Origin: Mesorhizobium tianshanense
Lineage (GTDB): Bacteria; Pseudomonadota; Alphaproteobacteria; Rhizobiales; Rhizobiaceae
Length of the DNA stretch: 64,000 bases
Assembly: GCF_007830515.1 (NCBI RefSeq)
Contig: NZ_VLKT01000003.1
Span: 161,688 to 225,687, forward strand
Direction: 5' to 3'
Below are positions 52,523-61,705 of the stretch, one piece after another; position 1 is the first letter of the stretch; every line of letters starts with the position of its first letter. The notes under the pieces were generated by a model. The model did not search any database and had not been told where the DNA came from. It worked only from the letters and a program-made list of their open reading frames with translations. A program made the translations under genes and the position numbers.

Positions 52523-53125
52523 ATGCCTCGCGAATACAAGATGCGCAAGCGCGCCGACGACTGGCACAATACGCGTGAGCGCATCCTCCGGGCCACAATG
52601 CAACTGCACGACGAGAAGGGTGTGGCGCCGACGACCTTCTCGGACATCGCGAAACGCGCGGGGCTCGGCCAGGCGACGCTCTACAGGCATTTTCCGACGC
52701 TTGGCGACCTCGTGCAGGCCTGCGGCGGTCACGTGTGGCAGCAAATGCGCCCGCCGACCCCCGAAAGCGCCGCAGGCGCCTTCGACGGGTTGACGAGCAC
52801 CAACGAGCGCCTAGCGAGGCTCGTCGAGGAGATCGACGCCTTCTACCAGCGCGGTGCGCTGCGACTCGGCCTCGCAGGCCGCGACCGCGATCTCATTCCG
52901 GCGCTCGACTATTTCCTGAAGGCCGTCGAGGCCGGCGTCGAAGCCTATGTCAGGGAGGCGCTGGCCCCTTCCAAGGCGTCGAAGCGTACCGTGGAGGTCG
53001 TCGCCGCGCTGATGAGCTTTCCGGTATGGTCGCGCTTCCGCCAACTCGATCTTTCCGGCCGCAAATCCAGGGAACTAACCGCAAGGCTCATCCACTGCGC
53101 GATGCGGGCGGCGAAGGATTTTTAG
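52523..53125 (+). CDS. TetR-family transcriptional regulator
   Basis: 200 residues. Helix-turn-helix at about 15-65 (RERILRATMQLHDEKGVAPT, then FSDIAKRAGLGQATLYRHFP), followed by a helical ligand-binding domain. It is divergent from the response regulator with an A/T-rich 135-base gap and GGAGG before the ATG at 52523. No drug pump or enzyme lies next to it on the same strand; the next 260 bases hold no recognisable gene. Target unknown; it may control itself or the two-component genes. Confidence 0.88.
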   Translation: MPREYKMRKRADDWHNTRERILRATMQLHDEKGVAPTTFSDIAKRAGLGQATLYRHFPTLGDLVQACGGHVWQQMRPPTPESAAGAFDGLTSTNERLARLVEEIDAFYQRGALRLGLAGRDRDLIPALDYFLKAVEAGVEAYVREALAPSKASKRTVEVVAALMSFPVWSRFRQLDLSGRKSRELTARLIHCAMRAAKDF

Positions 53126-53385
53126 ATTGACCGCTTGAATGGCGTCCGACGGATTCAACTCCATATTGGCTATCAATCGGCCATTTCACGACCTTCACAA
53201 CGTCTCCTCTGCCAGCACGAAGCTCAACTTTGGGAGCGCGGCCGACCACTCGCCGGCGCCTTTGTTCGCATTGCAAACGATTTCACGCCACATGGGAAGT
53301 TGGCATACAAGCGCTTGCCGCTTGTCACTCCCGCCGTATTCGGCGGACAGTCGGCGATCCGTGGAGGTCGTGGCCCATGCCGTCG

Positions 53386-54057
53386 TTAAGGCGACCGGGC
53401 TGTCTTGTCCCGTCGACTGAGATTGGAGACGAGGTCGCTGAACCGGTCGCCTTGAACCGCGATATGGTCGCGTAGACGCTGACGCGCTGCAGCCTCGTCG
53501 CCGTCGAGGATCGCCTGGATGATGCCCGCATGTTCGCCGATCGACACCTTGACGCGGTTGCGAACGCGCAACTGCAGGCGCCGGTAGGGGCGCAGCCGCC
53601 GATGCAGCGCGGCGCACTGTTCGGCGAGGAAGGTGCTGTGGCTGGCCGCATAGATGGCGTGGTGGAAGACTTCGTTGTCGTAGTAGTAGGAATCGGTGTC
53701 CTCGCTCGCCGCCGAGAGTTCGCACCGTTCATGGCTCGCCAGCAGCGCCGCGCGATCCTGCTCGGTGTGGCGCCGGGCAGCCATCGCTCCCGCCATGCCT
53801 TCGAGTTCCGCCATCACCTCGAACATCTCATAGATACGGTTCGGCCCAGGGTCGACGACGACGGCGCCGCGCCGTGGCCTGGCCTCGACCAGGCCGATGG
53901 CGCTCAACTGCATCAGCGCTTCCCGGATCGGTGTCCGCGAGACACCAAAACGCGTGGCGAGTTGCACCTCGTCGAGGCGCTCACCAGGCGAGAACTCGCC
54001 GGTGATGATTCCATTTTCGATCTCGTCGCGTAGTTTGTGGAACGTATTGCTGGTCAT
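53386..54057 (-). CDS. GntR-family (FCD) regulator of malonate catabolism
   Basis: 223 residues. N-terminal winged helix-turn-helix (about 5-70: KLRDEIENGIITGEFSPGER, then ATRFGVSRTPIREALMQLSA) and a C-terminal FCD ligand domain (about 80-205) with metal-site histidines in EVFHHAIYAASHS and GEHAGIIQAILDGD. It faces the matPQMAB operon across a 116-base region with a TGTATACA dyad. In Sinorhizobium a GntR-type protein (GtrA) regulates the malonate TRAP operon; this is the likely counterpart. The ATG at 54057 is the start of the family text; the frame extends 24 codons upstream through the operator, which argues against it. Confidence 0.88.
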   Translation of the reverse strand: MTSNTFHKLRDEIENGIITGEFSPGERLDEVQLATRFGVSRTPIREALMQLSAIGLVEARPRRGAVVVDPGPNRIYEMFEVMAELEGMAGAMAARRHTEQDRAALLASHERCELSAASEDTDSYYYDNEVFHHAIYAASHSTFLAEQCAALHRRLRPYRRLQLRVRNRVKVSIGEHAGIIQAILDGDEAAARQRLRDHIAVQGDRFSDLVSNLSRRDKTARSP

Positions 54058-54086
54058 GCGGATGATTGGGCCCAGTTCGCAGATTA

Positions 54087-54094
54087 TGTATACA
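54087..54094. promoter_or_regulatory. GntR/FCD operator TGTATACA
   Basis: Perfect 8-bp palindrome with flanking TTA and AAG. It lies 30 bases before the gntR start and 79 bases before the TRAP binding-protein start; a TTGACA -35-like hexamer follows at 54101-54106. TnGTATACnA-type dyads are usual for FCD-GntR proteins. Confidence 0.6.
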
Positions 54095-54173
54095 AGACTG
54101 TTGACATTGCACGCAAGAGCGACAAACAATCATAGCATTCGGGCGGGAGGTCCGGAATCCAAGGGAGGTTGCA

Positions 54174-55178
54174 GTGCAGAAAATCAAGAAGGTGCTGAAA
54201 ATTTCGGGCCTCGTCGCGGCCGCCTGCCTCATGGGCGGCGTTGCCGCCGCCCAGACGGTCCTCAAGGCTTCGCATCAGTTTCCCGGCGGCAAGGGCGATA
54301 TCCGCGACGAGATGGTGCAGATCATTGCCCGCGAGGTGGCGGCCGCCAATGTCGGGCTCGAGGTCCAGGTGTATCCGGGCGCCTCGCTCTACAAGCCCAA
54401 TGACCAGTGGAACGCCGTCACGCGCGGCCTGCTGGAAATGACATCATTCCCGCTCGACTACGCGTCCGGCCGCCATCCGGAGTTCTCGGCGACGCTGATG
54501 CCGGGCCTTGTCGGTAATTTCGACCGCGCCGCGCGGCTCAACGATTCCGAGTTCATGACCGACATCAAGAAGATCATCGAGGACGCCGGGGCGCTGGTGA
54601 TTTCCGATGCCTGGCTGTCCGGCGCGTTCGCGTCCAAGAAGGGCTGCATCACAACGCCGGACACGGTCAAGGGTCAGGTCATCCGCGCCGCCGGTCCGGC
54701 CTTCGAGCAGATGCTCGTCGCCGCCGGCGCGTCGATCTCGTCCATGCCCTCATCCGAAATCTACACCGGCATGCAGACTGGCGTGCTTGACGCCGCCAAC
54801 ACCTCTTCGGCCAGCTTTGTATCCTATCGGCTCTATGAGCACGCGAAATGCCTTACGGCGCCAGGTGAGAACGCGCTGTGGTTCATGTACGAACCGGTGC
54901 TGATCTCGAAGAAGATATTCGACGGTCTCAACGCCGATCAGCAGAAAGCGATCCTCGCGGCGGGCGAGAAGGCGGAAGCCTTCTTCAACGAGGAAGTTCG
55001 CAAGGGCGATCAGGTCATGGTCGACACCTACAAGAAGGCGGGCGTCGAAGTCGTCGAAATGTCGAAGGCCGACTACGACGCCTGGCTCGAACTGGCCAAG
55101 CAGTCTTCATACAAGAACTTCGCCGAGAAAGTCCCCGGCGGAGACAAGCTGATCGAGAAGGCCCTTGCCGTCCAGTAA
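54174..55178 (+). CDS. matP: Malonate TRAP transporter substrate-binding protein (DctP type)
   Basis: 334 residues. Signal peptide at about 1-27 (LVAAACLMGGVAAAQ), then the DctP fold: KASHQFPGGKGDIRDEMVQI, RAAGPAFEQMLVAAGASISS with the carboxylate-binding Arg, and MQTGVLDAANTSSASFVSYR. It captures a carboxylate in the periplasm. The substrate malonate is inferred from the malonyl-CoA genes at the end of the same operon. The start is GTG at 54174, with AGGGAGG upstream. Confidence 0.9.
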   Translation: MQKIKKVLKISGLVAAACLMGGVAAAQTVLKASHQFPGGKGDIRDEMVQIIAREVAAANVGLEVQVYPGASLYKPNDQWNAVTRGLLEMTSFPLDYASGRHPEFSATLMPGLVGNFDRAARLNDSEFMTDIKKIIEDAGALVISDAWLSGAFASKKGCITTPDTVKGQVIRAAGPAFEQMLVAAGASISSMPSSEIYTGMQTGVLDAANTSSASFVSYRLYEHAKCLTAPGENALWFMYEPVLISKKIFDGLNADQQKAILAAGEKAEAFFNEEVRKGDQVMVDTYKKAGVEVVEMSKADYDAWLELAKQSSYKNFAEKVPGGDKLIEKALAVQ

Positions 55179-55248
55179 CAGCGCGATCCACGCCGGCCAC
55201 CGCCTCTCCGGCGGATGGCCGGCCCCGTGCATTGCTGGGAGGATTGGC

Positions 55249-55815
55249 ATGGTACGTGTCTACATCAGGTCGGTCGGTGGTCTGTCACAGGCGTTCGCGG
55301 TTGTCGCGACGCTGCTACTGATCGCCGCCATGCTCGTCGTCTGCCAGATGATCTTCATCCGTTATGTGTTCCGCGCCGCGACGATCTGGCAGACGGACTT
55401 CGTGGTGTTTGCCGCGACCGGCGCGATGTTCCTCGGCGCACCTTACGTGTTGCTCAAGGGCGGACATGTCGGGGTCGATGTGGTCGAGATGGTGGTCACT
55501 GAGCGCACCCGCCGCGCGATGCGCATCGTAGCCAGCCTGCTCGGGCTGCTGTTTTGCGCCATCATGGCGTATGCGAGTTGGCTCCAGTTCCACGAGACCT
55601 GGGCCGGCGGCTGGCGTCATTCCAGCGTCTGGGCGCCGCCGCTTTGGATACCGGTATCGGCTCTTCCGCTGGGCTTCGGCATGCTGTGCCTGCAATATGT
55701 GGCGCAGATCCTCGTCCTGCTGTCGGGCGGTGTTGCGCCCGCGCCAACGCATGTGCCCGCGGAGGCGCTCGAAGCCGCGGCCGCCGTTTCGCCATCTACG
55801 GAGACGCCGCGATGA
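55249..55815 (+). CDS. matQ: Malonate TRAP transporter small permease subunit (DctQ type)
   Basis: 188 residues with four hydrophobic helices (about 15-38, 48-66, 85-108, 125-148). The motif FIRYVFRAATIWQTDFVVFA is typical of DctQ. It is the small membrane subunit that pairs with MatM. GGGAGGA precedes the ATG at 55249; the stop overlaps the matM start (ATGA). The 70 bases after matP hold no gene. Confidence 0.9.
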   Translation: MVRVYIRSVGGLSQAFAVVATLLLIAAMLVVCQMIFIRYVFRAATIWQTDFVVFAATGAMFLGAPYVLLKGGHVGVDVVEMVVTERTRRAMRIVASLLGLLFCAIMAYASWLQFHETWAGGWRHSSVWAPPLWIPVSALPLGFGMLCLQYVAQILVLLSGGVAPAPTHVPAEALEAAAAVSPSTETPR

Positions 55816-57128
55816 GCCCGACTTTCGCCGGCCTGACGATCATCGTCGCTCTGTTCGTGCTGCTGGGGACGGGCATGCCGATCGCCTTCGCCCTTGGCCT
55901 GGCCGCCGTTTGCGCCCTGTTCCTGCAGAGCGGCCCGGGTGTCATCTATGTCCTGTCCGAGACGATGTTCTCGGGCATCGCCAATCTCGCCTATGTCTCG
56001 ATCCCGATGTTCGTGCTGATGGGGGCGGCGGTCGCGTCATCGCCGGCCGGCGCGGATCTCTATACCTCGCTCGATCGCTGGCTGAACCGCATCCCCGGCG
56101 GGTTGGTCCTGTCCAACATCGGCGCCTGCGCCATCTTCTCCGGCATGACGGGTTCGTCGCCGGCGACCTGCGCCGCCATCGGCAAGATGGGCATTCCCGA
56201 GATGCTCCGCCGCGGCTATCCGACGTCCGTCGCCAGCGGCTCGATCGCCGCCGGCGGCACGCTCGGCATCCTCATTCCGCCATCCGTGACCCTGATCGTC
56301 TACGGCATCGCCACCGAGACCTCGATCGGACGATTGTTCATGGCCGGCGTCATTCCCGGACTGATGCTCACGATCATGTTCATGATCTGGGCGGTGATCG
56401 ACTGCAAGCGCCAGGGCTATGACTTCGGCGCGCGCGCGGTACGGTTCACGCTGCGCGAGAAACTGGCGGGGATGCCGCGCGTATTGCCGTTCCTGCTCAT
56501 CATCGCGGGAACGCTCTACGTGCTCTACGGCGGCCTCGCGACGCCGTCGGAAGCGGCCGGCGCCGGCGCGCTGCTCACCTTGGCCGTGGTGATCGTCGCC
56601 TATCGGCTGTTCCGCTTCCGCCCGGTCGCCGGCATCTTCGGCTCGGCGATGCGCGAGAGCGTGATGATCATGATGATCATGGCGGCGGCCGAACTGTTCG
56701 CCTTCGCGCTTTCGTCGCTGTTCATCACCCAGTCGATCGCCGCCGCGATCGCCGATCTGGAGGTCAATCGTTGGGTGCTGATGGGCGTGATCAATATTTT
56801 CCTGCTGGTCGCCGGGATGTTCCTGCCGCCTGTGGCGGTGATCGTCATGACGGCGCCGATGCTGTTCCCGATCGTCACACAGGCCGGTTTCGATCCGTAC
56901 TGGTTCGCGATCGTCCTCACCATCAACATGGAGGTCGGCCTGATCACGCCGCCGATCGGCCTCAATCTCTTCGTCATCAACGCCATCGCGCCTGACATTC
57001 CGACGCGCCAGATCCTGTGGGGCGCATTGCCCTATGTGCTCGTGATGTTTCTGGCGATCCTGATCTTGTGCATCTTCCCCGGCCTCGCCACATGGCTTCC
57101 GAACCAGATGATGGGGGTAGCGATATGA
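55812..57128 (+). CDS. matM: Malonate TRAP transporter large permease subunit (DctM type)
   Basis: 438 residues with about 12 helices, the standard DctM length. Recognisable: VLLGTGMPIAFALGLAAVCA, FVLMGAAVASSPAGADLYTS, FSGMTGSSPATCAAIGKMGI, GTLGILIPPSVTLIVYGIAT and INMEVGLITPPIGLNLFVIN. It is the sodium-coupled transport subunit. It overlaps matQ and matA by four bases each, so translation is coupled along the operon. Confidence 0.92.
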   Translation: MSPTFAGLTIIVALFVLLGTGMPIAFALGLAAVCALFLQSGPGVIYVLSETMFSGIANLAYVSIPMFVLMGAAVASSPAGADLYTSLDRWLNRIPGGLVLSNIGACAIFSGMTGSSPATCAAIGKMGIPEMLRRGYPTSVASGSIAAGGTLGILIPPSVTLIVYGIATETSIGRLFMAGVIPGLMLTIMFMIWAVIDCKRQGYDFGARAVRFTLREKLAGMPRVLPFLLIIAGTLYVLYGGLATPSEAAGAGALLTLAVVIVAYRLFRFRPVAGIFGSAMRESVMIMMIMAAAELFAFALSSLFITQSIAAAIADLEVNRWVLMGVINIFLLVAGMFLPPVAVIVMTAPMLFPIVTQAGFDPYWFAIVLTINMEVGLITPPIGLNLFVINAIAPDIPTRQILWGALPYVLVMFLAILILCIFPGLATWLPNQMMGVAI

Positions 57129-58552
57129 ACAGCGTTTCATTTCTCGGTGACATGCTGCAGACCATCGCCGAACGCGGCCGCCGTTTCCTGTCGCCAAGCG
57201 GCAAGGAAGAGGCGGGCGCCGGCGGCGTCGAGGCGATTTGCGAGACGCTGCTTTCGAGCCACGGCGAGGCGTCGGGCATGGCCCTGGCGAAGACCATCCT
57301 CGACCGCTGGTCGCGGTTCGACGAGGAGCAGCGCCGGGACTTCATGGTGATGCTGTTGGAGAGGTTCGGGCCCGACGCCGCGCGGCTCGATAAGGCCATA
57401 GACGACTACCGCGGCCTGAGGACGCCGCAGGCGCTGCTGGAACTGCATTCCGCCGCCGAGCCCAGGCGGCAGGAATTGATCCGCCGGCTCAATCTTGCTC
57501 CCAACGGCATAGCGACGCTGGTGCGCATGCGCGAAAATCTCCTGGCGATGAAGTCTGCCCAGCCGGATCTCGACGCCGTCGATGCCGATTTCGCGCATCT
57601 GTTCGGGTCATGGTTCAACCGCGGCTTTTTGGTGCTGCGTCCGATCAGCTGGTCGACGCCAGCCGATATCCTGGAGAAGATCATCCGCTACGAAGCGGTG
57701 CATCAGATCGACGGCTGGGACGAGTTGCGCAGGCGTCTGGCTCCCGACGATCGCCGCTGCTTCGCCTTCTTTCATCCGCAACTGGTCGATGAGCCGCTGA
57801 TCTTCGTCGAAGTGGCGCTCACCCGTTCCGTTCCAGCCGCGATCGCCGACGTTCTGCGCGAGGACCGGGCGGCGATCGCCGCGGCCGATGCCACCACGGC
57901 CGTGTTTTATTCCATTTCCAACTGCCAGCAGGGGCTGCGCGGCATTTCCTTCGGCAACTTCCTGATCAAGCAGGTGGTTGAGGATCTGCGCCGGGAACTG
58001 CCGAAGCTCGACACTTTCGTCACGTTGTCGCCGGCGCCCGCCTTTGCGCAATGGCTGGCGCGCGAGCGGCGGGCGGAGACCTCGGATGCGATCGATGACA
58101 CTGATCGGGCGGTGCTCGCGGCGCTGGACGATCCAAACTGGCTTTCGGTTCCCGCCGCGACCACGGCAGTGCAGCCCGTTCTTACCACCGCCGCCGCCTG
58201 GTACCTCCTGCGTGCCCGCAACGCCCAGGGCAAGCCGGTCGACCCGGTGGCGCGCTTCCATCTCGGCAATGGCGCACGCCTCGAGCGCATCAACTTTCTC
58301 GCCGACAAATCGGCTTCCGGCATGCGCCAGGCACACGGGCTGATGGTGAACTATCTTTACAAGCTCGATGATATCGAAACCAATCACGAGGCTTTCGCGG
58401 GCAGAGGCGAAGTCGTGGCGGCCCAGGGTATCCGCCGCCTGCTGCGCGCGGACAGGCCGCAACGGGCGCTTGCGGTGCTGCGCGCGCCCCCGCGGGAGCG
58501 GCCGGTCGGGGCGAAGACCGCGGACGGCAAGGGGACCAGGGAACTGACGTGA
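57125..58552 (+). CDS. matA: Malonyl-CoA decarboxylase
   Basis: 475 residues, a typical bacterial malonyl-CoA decarboxylase. It releases CO2 to give acetyl-CoA. The N-terminal helical domain covers about 1-170; the catalytic GNAT-like domain follows, with FFHPQLVDEPLIFVEVALT, SISNCQQGLRGISFGNFLIK (conserved Ser region) and FHLGNGARLERINFLADKS (conserved His region) plus MRQAHGLMVNYLYKLDDIE. The ATG at 57125 overlaps the matM stop. Together with matB it turns imported malonate into acetyl-CoA. Confidence 0.93.
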   Translation: MNSVSFLGDMLQTIAERGRRFLSPSGKEEAGAGGVEAICETLLSSHGEASGMALAKTILDRWSRFDEEQRRDFMVMLLERFGPDAARLDKAIDDYRGLRTPQALLELHSAAEPRRQELIRRLNLAPNGIATLVRMRENLLAMKSAQPDLDAVDADFAHLFGSWFNRGFLVLRPISWSTPADILEKIIRYEAVHQIDGWDELRRRLAPDDRRCFAFFHPQLVDEPLIFVEVALTRSVPAAIADVLREDRAAIAAADATTAVFYSISNCQQGLRGISFGNFLIKQVVEDLRRELPKLDTFVTLSPAPAFAQWLARERRAETSDAIDDTDRAVLAALDDPNWLSVPAATTAVQPVLTTAAAWYLLRARNAQGKPVDPVARFHLGNGARLERINFLADKSASGMRQAHGLMVNYLYKLDDIETNHEAFAGRGEVVAAQGIRRLLRADRPQRALAVLRAPPRERPVGAKTADGKGTRELT

Positions 58553-60066
58553 TGAACAACCACATGTTCGACGCCGTGCGTAGCGCGGCCGCCGCGCGCG
58601 ATGCGGCCTTTATCATCACGGCGGGTGGAAGCGTGTGGACCTATGGCGACATGCTAGACTTTTCGGGCCGCCTTGCCGGCCGACTCCTGGCGCTGGACGT
58701 AAAACCCGGCGACCGGGTCGCCGTGCAGGTCGAGAAAAGTCCCGAAGCGTTGATGCTCTACCTCGCCTGCCTGCGCGCCGGCGCGGTCTACCTGCCACTC
58801 AATACCGCCTACACGCTCGCCGAACTCGATTATTTCATCGGCGACGCCGAACCGACTCTGGTCGTGGTGCCACCGACCTCGGCCGCCGGCGTGGGGCCGG
58901 TGGCGGCAGCCCACGGGGCGAAGCTCGAAACGCTCGATAGTCGCGGCGGCGGCTCGCTGCTCGACGGCATCGGTGGCTTCTCGGCCGGCTTCGCCGACGT
59001 GGCGCGCGGTCCCGACGACCTCGCCGCTATCCTCTACACGTCGGGCACGACCGGCCGCTCGAAGGGCGCCATGCTGACGCACGACAATCTGCTGTCGAAC
59101 GCGATGACGCTGCGGGACCATTGGCGCTTCACGGCGCGGGACCGGCTGATCCACGCACTGCCGATCTTCCATACCCACGGGCTGTTCGTCGCCTCGAATG
59201 TTGTCCTGCTCGCCGGCGCATCGATGTTTTTTCTGCCGAAGTTTGACGCCGACGAAGTGTTGCGCCTGATGGCGGCCGCGACGGCGATGATGGGCGTGCC
59301 GACCTTCTATGTGCGGCTGGTCCAGCATCCCGGCCTGACGCGGGAGGCGACCGCCGGAATGCGGCTCTTCGTATCCGGCTCGGCGCCGTTGCTCGCGGAG
59401 ACGCACCGGCTTTTCAGCGAGAAGACCGGTCACGCTATCCTCGAACGCTACGGCATGACCGAGACGAACATGAATACGTCGAACACATATGATGGCGAGC
59501 GCGTGGCCGGCACGGTCGGTTTCCCGCTTCCGGGCGTCGACCTGAGGATTGTCGACCCCGACACCGGCACGATCGTGGCCCAAGGCAAGACGGGGATGAT
59601 CGAGGTTCGTGGCCCCAACGTGTTCAAGGGCTACTGGCGCATGCCGGAAAAGACCGCCGCTGAATTCCGCTCCGACGGTTTTTTCATCACCGGCGATCTC
59701 GGTATGGTCGACGATCGCGGCTATGTCCACATCGTCGGCCGGGGCAAGGACCTCGTGATCTCCGGCGGCTACAATATCTATCCCAAGGAGGTCGAGTCCG
59801 AGATCGACCAGTTGTCCGGCGTGGTCGAAAGCGCCGTGATCGGCGTGCCGCATCCTGATTTCGGCGAGGGCGTCACCGCCGTGATCGTCAAGCAGCCTGA
59901 CGCCGCGATCGATGAAGCGGTGGTGCTGGATGGGCTGAAGTCGCGGCTGGCGCGCTACAAGCAGCCGAAGAAAGTGCTGTTCGTCGAAGACCTGCCGCGC
60001 AACACGATGGGCAAGGTGCAGAAGAACGTGCTGCGCGAGCGCTACAAGAATCTCTACGGCGGCTGA
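58552..60066 (+). CDS. matB: Malonyl-CoA synthetase
   Basis: 504 residues, ANL family. It activates malonate with ATP and CoA. Motifs: AAILYTSGTTGRSKGAMLTH (P-loop), LERYGMTETNMNTSNTYDGE, FFITGDLGMVDDRGYVHIVG, ISGGYNIYPKEVESEIDQLS and the catalytic Lys in LPRNTMGKVQKNVLRERYKN. The Arg-containing malonate pocket cannot be verified by eye, but length and operon context fit MatB. Starts at GTG 58549 and ATG 58552 are adjacent; the ATG touching the matA stop was taken. It ends the operon; no clear terminator follows. Confidence 0.92.
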   Translation: MNNHMFDAVRSAAAARDAAFIITAGGSVWTYGDMLDFSGRLAGRLLALDVKPGDRVAVQVEKSPEALMLYLACLRAGAVYLPLNTAYTLAELDYFIGDAEPTLVVVPPTSAAGVGPVAAAHGAKLETLDSRGGGSLLDGIGGFSAGFADVARGPDDLAAILYTSGTTGRSKGAMLTHDNLLSNAMTLRDHWRFTARDRLIHALPIFHTHGLFVASNVVLLAGASMFFLPKFDADEVLRLMAAATAMMGVPTFYVRLVQHPGLTREATAGMRLFVSGSAPLLAETHRLFSEKTGHAILERYGMTETNMNTSNTYDGERVAGTVGFPLPGVDLRIVDPDTGTIVAQGKTGMIEVRGPNVFKGYWRMPEKTAAEFRSDGFFITGDLGMVDDRGYVHIVGRGKDLVISGGYNIYPKEVESEIDQLSGVVESAVIGVPHPDFGEGVTAVIVKQPDAAIDEAVVLDGLKSRLARYKQPKKVLFVEDLPRNTMGKVQKNVLRERYKNLYGG

Positions 60067-60151
60067 GCCCCTTTTTCCGACAGCTCGGCCGGCTGGGCAA
60101 GCCCATCCATGCGGCTGCGGCGAGCCGGGACGCGCGCGGTGAAGCTACCTG

Positions 60152-61300
60152 TCACTGACGGAAGCGCAGGTTCCGCCGCTTGAGCTCGCTGACCGAGGTG
60201 CAGCCCATCAGCTTCATGCCGCGCTCGATCTCGATGTGCATCAATTCCAGCGAGCGTTCGACGCCTGCCTGGCCGGCGGCCGCCAATGGAAAGAGGTAGT
60301 AGCGACCCAATCCGACGGCCTTTGCGCCCAGCGACAGCGCCTTGAGAACGTGGGTGCCGCGCTGCACGCCGCCATCCATCATCACATCGATTCTGTCTCC
60401 CACCGCATCGACGATCTCAGCAAGCTGGTCGAAAGCGGTACGCGAGCCGTCGAGTTGGCGACCGCCGTGATTGGAGAGGACAATTCCGGTGCAGCCAATC
60501 TCGACCGCACGCCTGGCATCCTCGACCGACATGATGCCTTTCAGGCAGAATTGTCCGCTCCAGTGCTGCACCATCTCGGCAACGTCGTCCCACGACATCG
60601 AGGGGTCCAACATCTCCGTGAAGTAGCGACTGATCGACATCACGCCGCCGCCCATGTCGACATGGCTGTCGAGCTGCGGCAGCCGGAACTGCTCATGCGT
60701 ATAGTAGTTGATCGCCCAGGATGGCTTGATCGCGAACTGGGCGATGCCGGCGAGATTGAGCTTGAAGGGAATGGCGAAGCCTGTCCGCTTGTCACGCTCG
60801 CGGTTGCCACCGGTGATGCTGTCCACTGTCAGCATCATCACTTCCACGCCCGCCTGCTTGGCCCGGGCCATCATCTCACGATTCAATCCACGATCCTTGT
60901 GGAAATAGAACTGGTAGACCTGCGGCCCATTGCTGATCTGGCGCGTCTCTTCGAGGCTGACGGTGCCGAGCGAGGAGACGCCGAACATCGTGCCATGTTT
61001 CGCCGCCGCTGCCGCCACCGCACGCTCGCCCTGATGGTGGAACAGGCGCTGCAGCGCCGTTGGCGAGCAGTAGACGGGCATCGCCAGCTTCTGGCCCATG
61101 ACGGTCACCGACATGTCCACGTTGCTCACGCCGCGCAGGACGTTCGGCACCAGGTCGCAGTCATCGAAGGCAGCCCTGTTGCGCCGATAGGTGACTTCGT
61201 CTTCGGCCGCACCGTCAATGTAGTTGAAGATCGGTCGGGGAAGACGCTGTTTGGCCATGCTGCGAAAGTCATGGAAGTTGTGGCAGTTCCTCAGACGCAT
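60152..61300 (-). CDS. FMN-dependent alpha-hydroxy-acid dehydrogenase (LldD-like)
   Basis: 382 residues, the L-lactate dehydrogenase/glycolate oxidase family. It oxidises a 2-hydroxy acid to a 2-oxo acid. Motifs: IFNYIDGAAEDEVTYRRNRA, MPVYCSPTALQRLFHHQGER, FGVSSLGTVSLEETRQ, YQFYFHKDRGLNREMMARAK, LTVDSITGGNRERDKRTGF, IVLSNHGGRQLDGSRTAFDQ (catalytic His and Arg) and MMDGGVQRGTHVLKALSLGA. L-lactate is the most likely substrate but mandelate or glycolate types are possible. The ATG at 61300 begins MRLRNCHNFHDFR; the frame extends 71 codons upstream through a direct-repeat region, which has no family similarity. It is convergent with matB. Confidence 0.9.
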   Translation of the reverse strand: MRLRNCHNFHDFRSMAKQRLPRPIFNYIDGAAEDEVTYRRNRAAFDDCDLVPNVLRGVSNVDMSVTVMGQKLAMPVYCSPTALQRLFHHQGERAVAAAAAKHGTMFGVSSLGTVSLEETRQISNGPQVYQFYFHKDRGLNREMMARAKQAGVEVMMLTVDSITGGNRERDKRTGFAIPFKLNLAGIAQFAIKPSWAINYYTHEQFRLPQLDSHVDMGGGVMSISRYFTEMLDPSMSWDDVAEMVQHWSGQFCLKGIMSVEDARRAVEIGCTGIVLSNHGGRQLDGSRTAFDQLAEIVDAVGDRIDVMMDGGVQRGTHVLKALSLGAKAVGLGRYYLFPLAAAGQAGVERSLELMHIEIERGMKLMGCTSVSELKRRNLRFRQ

Positions 61301-61305
61301 GTCAT

Positions 61306-61367
61306 CACTCTGTTGGCCCGGGCTCCACTCTGTTGGCCCCGGGCTCAATTCCCGTTGGCCCGGGCTC
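61306..61367. repeat. Short direct repeats in the leader of the LldD-like gene
   Basis: The unit CACTCTGTTGGCCCGGGCTC occurs at 61306-61325 and, with one extra C, at 61326-61346; a shorter third copy (GTTGGCCCGGGCTC) lies at 61354-61367. They begin six bases upstream of the start codon on the minus strand. The GTTGGCCCG core also appears in the tandem repeat at 61668-61697. The rest of the 405-base divergent region holds no recognised gene. Confidence 0.85.
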
Positions 61368-61667
61368 ACCTGCCCGATAGTACGCTGCAGCGCAATGCTT
61401 CTCGCCGACAGACGCTGGTTAAAGATAGACACCGCAACGGTCGACCCGGTCGTAGGGCGAAGGTCGGCCAGCTCTGGAGAAGTGGTGGCAAGGTCGGCAA
61501 TTGACGATACCATATGACCTTGAAGATGTGAGGAAAGGCGTCGGTCGAGCGGACCGTTTCCCGGTCGTCGTCACCATTGCTGATGCCGGGCGTTTGGTGA
61601 ATTGTGGAAGCATGAAGATACAATTGCATACGCTGCAGGCAGCGGGTCGCCCTTTCGCCAATTACGA

Positions 61668-61697
61668 CCCGCACTTTGTTGGCCCGCACTTTGTTGG
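61668..61697. repeat. 15-bp tandem duplication before the TauE/SafE gene
   Basis: CCCGCACTTTGTTGG occurs twice head to tail and ends eight bases before the ATG at 61706. It covers the ribosome-binding region (GGAGAG follows immediately). It shares TTGGCCCG with the repeats at 61306-61367. Confidence 0.85.
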
Positions 61698-61705
61698 AGA
61701 GCTGA

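Noticed and set aside
53126..53385. Possible small gene between tetR and gntR
   Set aside because: Several short overlapping frames on both strands, none with a good start or conserved-looking sequence.
61306..61697. CRISPR or satellite array
   Set aside because: Only two or three copies in each set, adjoining without spacers.
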